This document shows, piece after piece, positions 63,935-64,000 of a DNA stretch of 64,000 nt (position 1 is the first letter of the stretch; every line of letters begins with the position of its first letter). The notes under the pieces are model-generated. The model ran no database searches, had not been told where the DNA came from, and saw nothing but the letters and a program-made list of their open reading frames with translations. Position numbers and translations under genes: made by a program. This DNA is from Porphyra umbilicalis. Lineage: Eukaryota > Rhodophyta > Bangiophyceae > Bangiales > Bangiaceae. Where the stretch lies: NCBI GenBank assembly GCA_002049455.2, contig KV918839.1, positions 62,001 to 126,000 on the forward strand, in the 5' to 3' direction.

Positions 63935-64000
63935 TAGGGGCGTCGTGTGCAACCCTATACTGGTCAGTAGCCAACAACTACAGATTGAGAAGGGGGGGAC

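Overview
The window looks like nuclear DNA of a GC-rich alga; a bangiophyte red alga (Porphyra/Pyropia type) is my best guess, held at moderate confidence. The reasons are the very high GC, long G or C homopolymers inside coding DNA, proteins full of Ala/Gly/Pro/Arg runs, few and short (~170 bp) GT-AG introns, eukaryotic host genes and a dense load of eukaryotic transposons. I see no operons, no Shine-Dalgarno logic, no CRISPR array and no credible tRNA or rRNA gene.

Host genes lie mainly in the right half: a bZIP transcription factor (34.06-35.01 kb, +), an RBM34/Nop12-type nucleolar protein with two RRMs (35.87-38.80 kb, +), the non-catalytic RAB3GAP2-type subunit of the Rab3/Rab18 GTPase regulator (54.33-59.68 kb, +) and a single-pass membrane protein (60.28-61.76 kb, -). 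The first three are readable only across several changes of frame, nearly all at G or C homopolymers, so uncorrected homopolymer indels are the simplest explanation.

The left and centre are a repeat landscape. At the left edge an open minus-strand frame runs off the window (1-1369). From 3 to 8 kb there are MITE-like inverted repeats and a 43-bp minisatellite. From 12.4 to 31 kb several dead mobile elements are stacked: a CACTA/TNP2-like transposase pseudogene, a pair of ~395-bp LTRs (14.05 and 28.15 kb) enclosing a minus-strand gag-protease remnant, a 626-bp foldback element, a hAT transposase pseudogene, and an unclassified DDE-like transposase pseudogene. At 31.0-33.25 kb a 129-bp MITE and a 2,095-bp near-perfect foldback element stand next to each other and share one TA dinucleotide.

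Between the RBM34-like and RAB3GAP2-like genes lies the most interesting block (about 39.2-54.2 kb). A large protein with KDZ-like transposase motifs and SWIM-like zinc fingers, an intron-containing Pif1-family helicase and a repeat-rich spliced gene of unknown function sit together. Short inverted copies of a sequence containing an exact 17-bp match flank the block. I read it as a candidate ~15-kb DNA transposon that carries its own helicase. Its boundaries and unity are inference.
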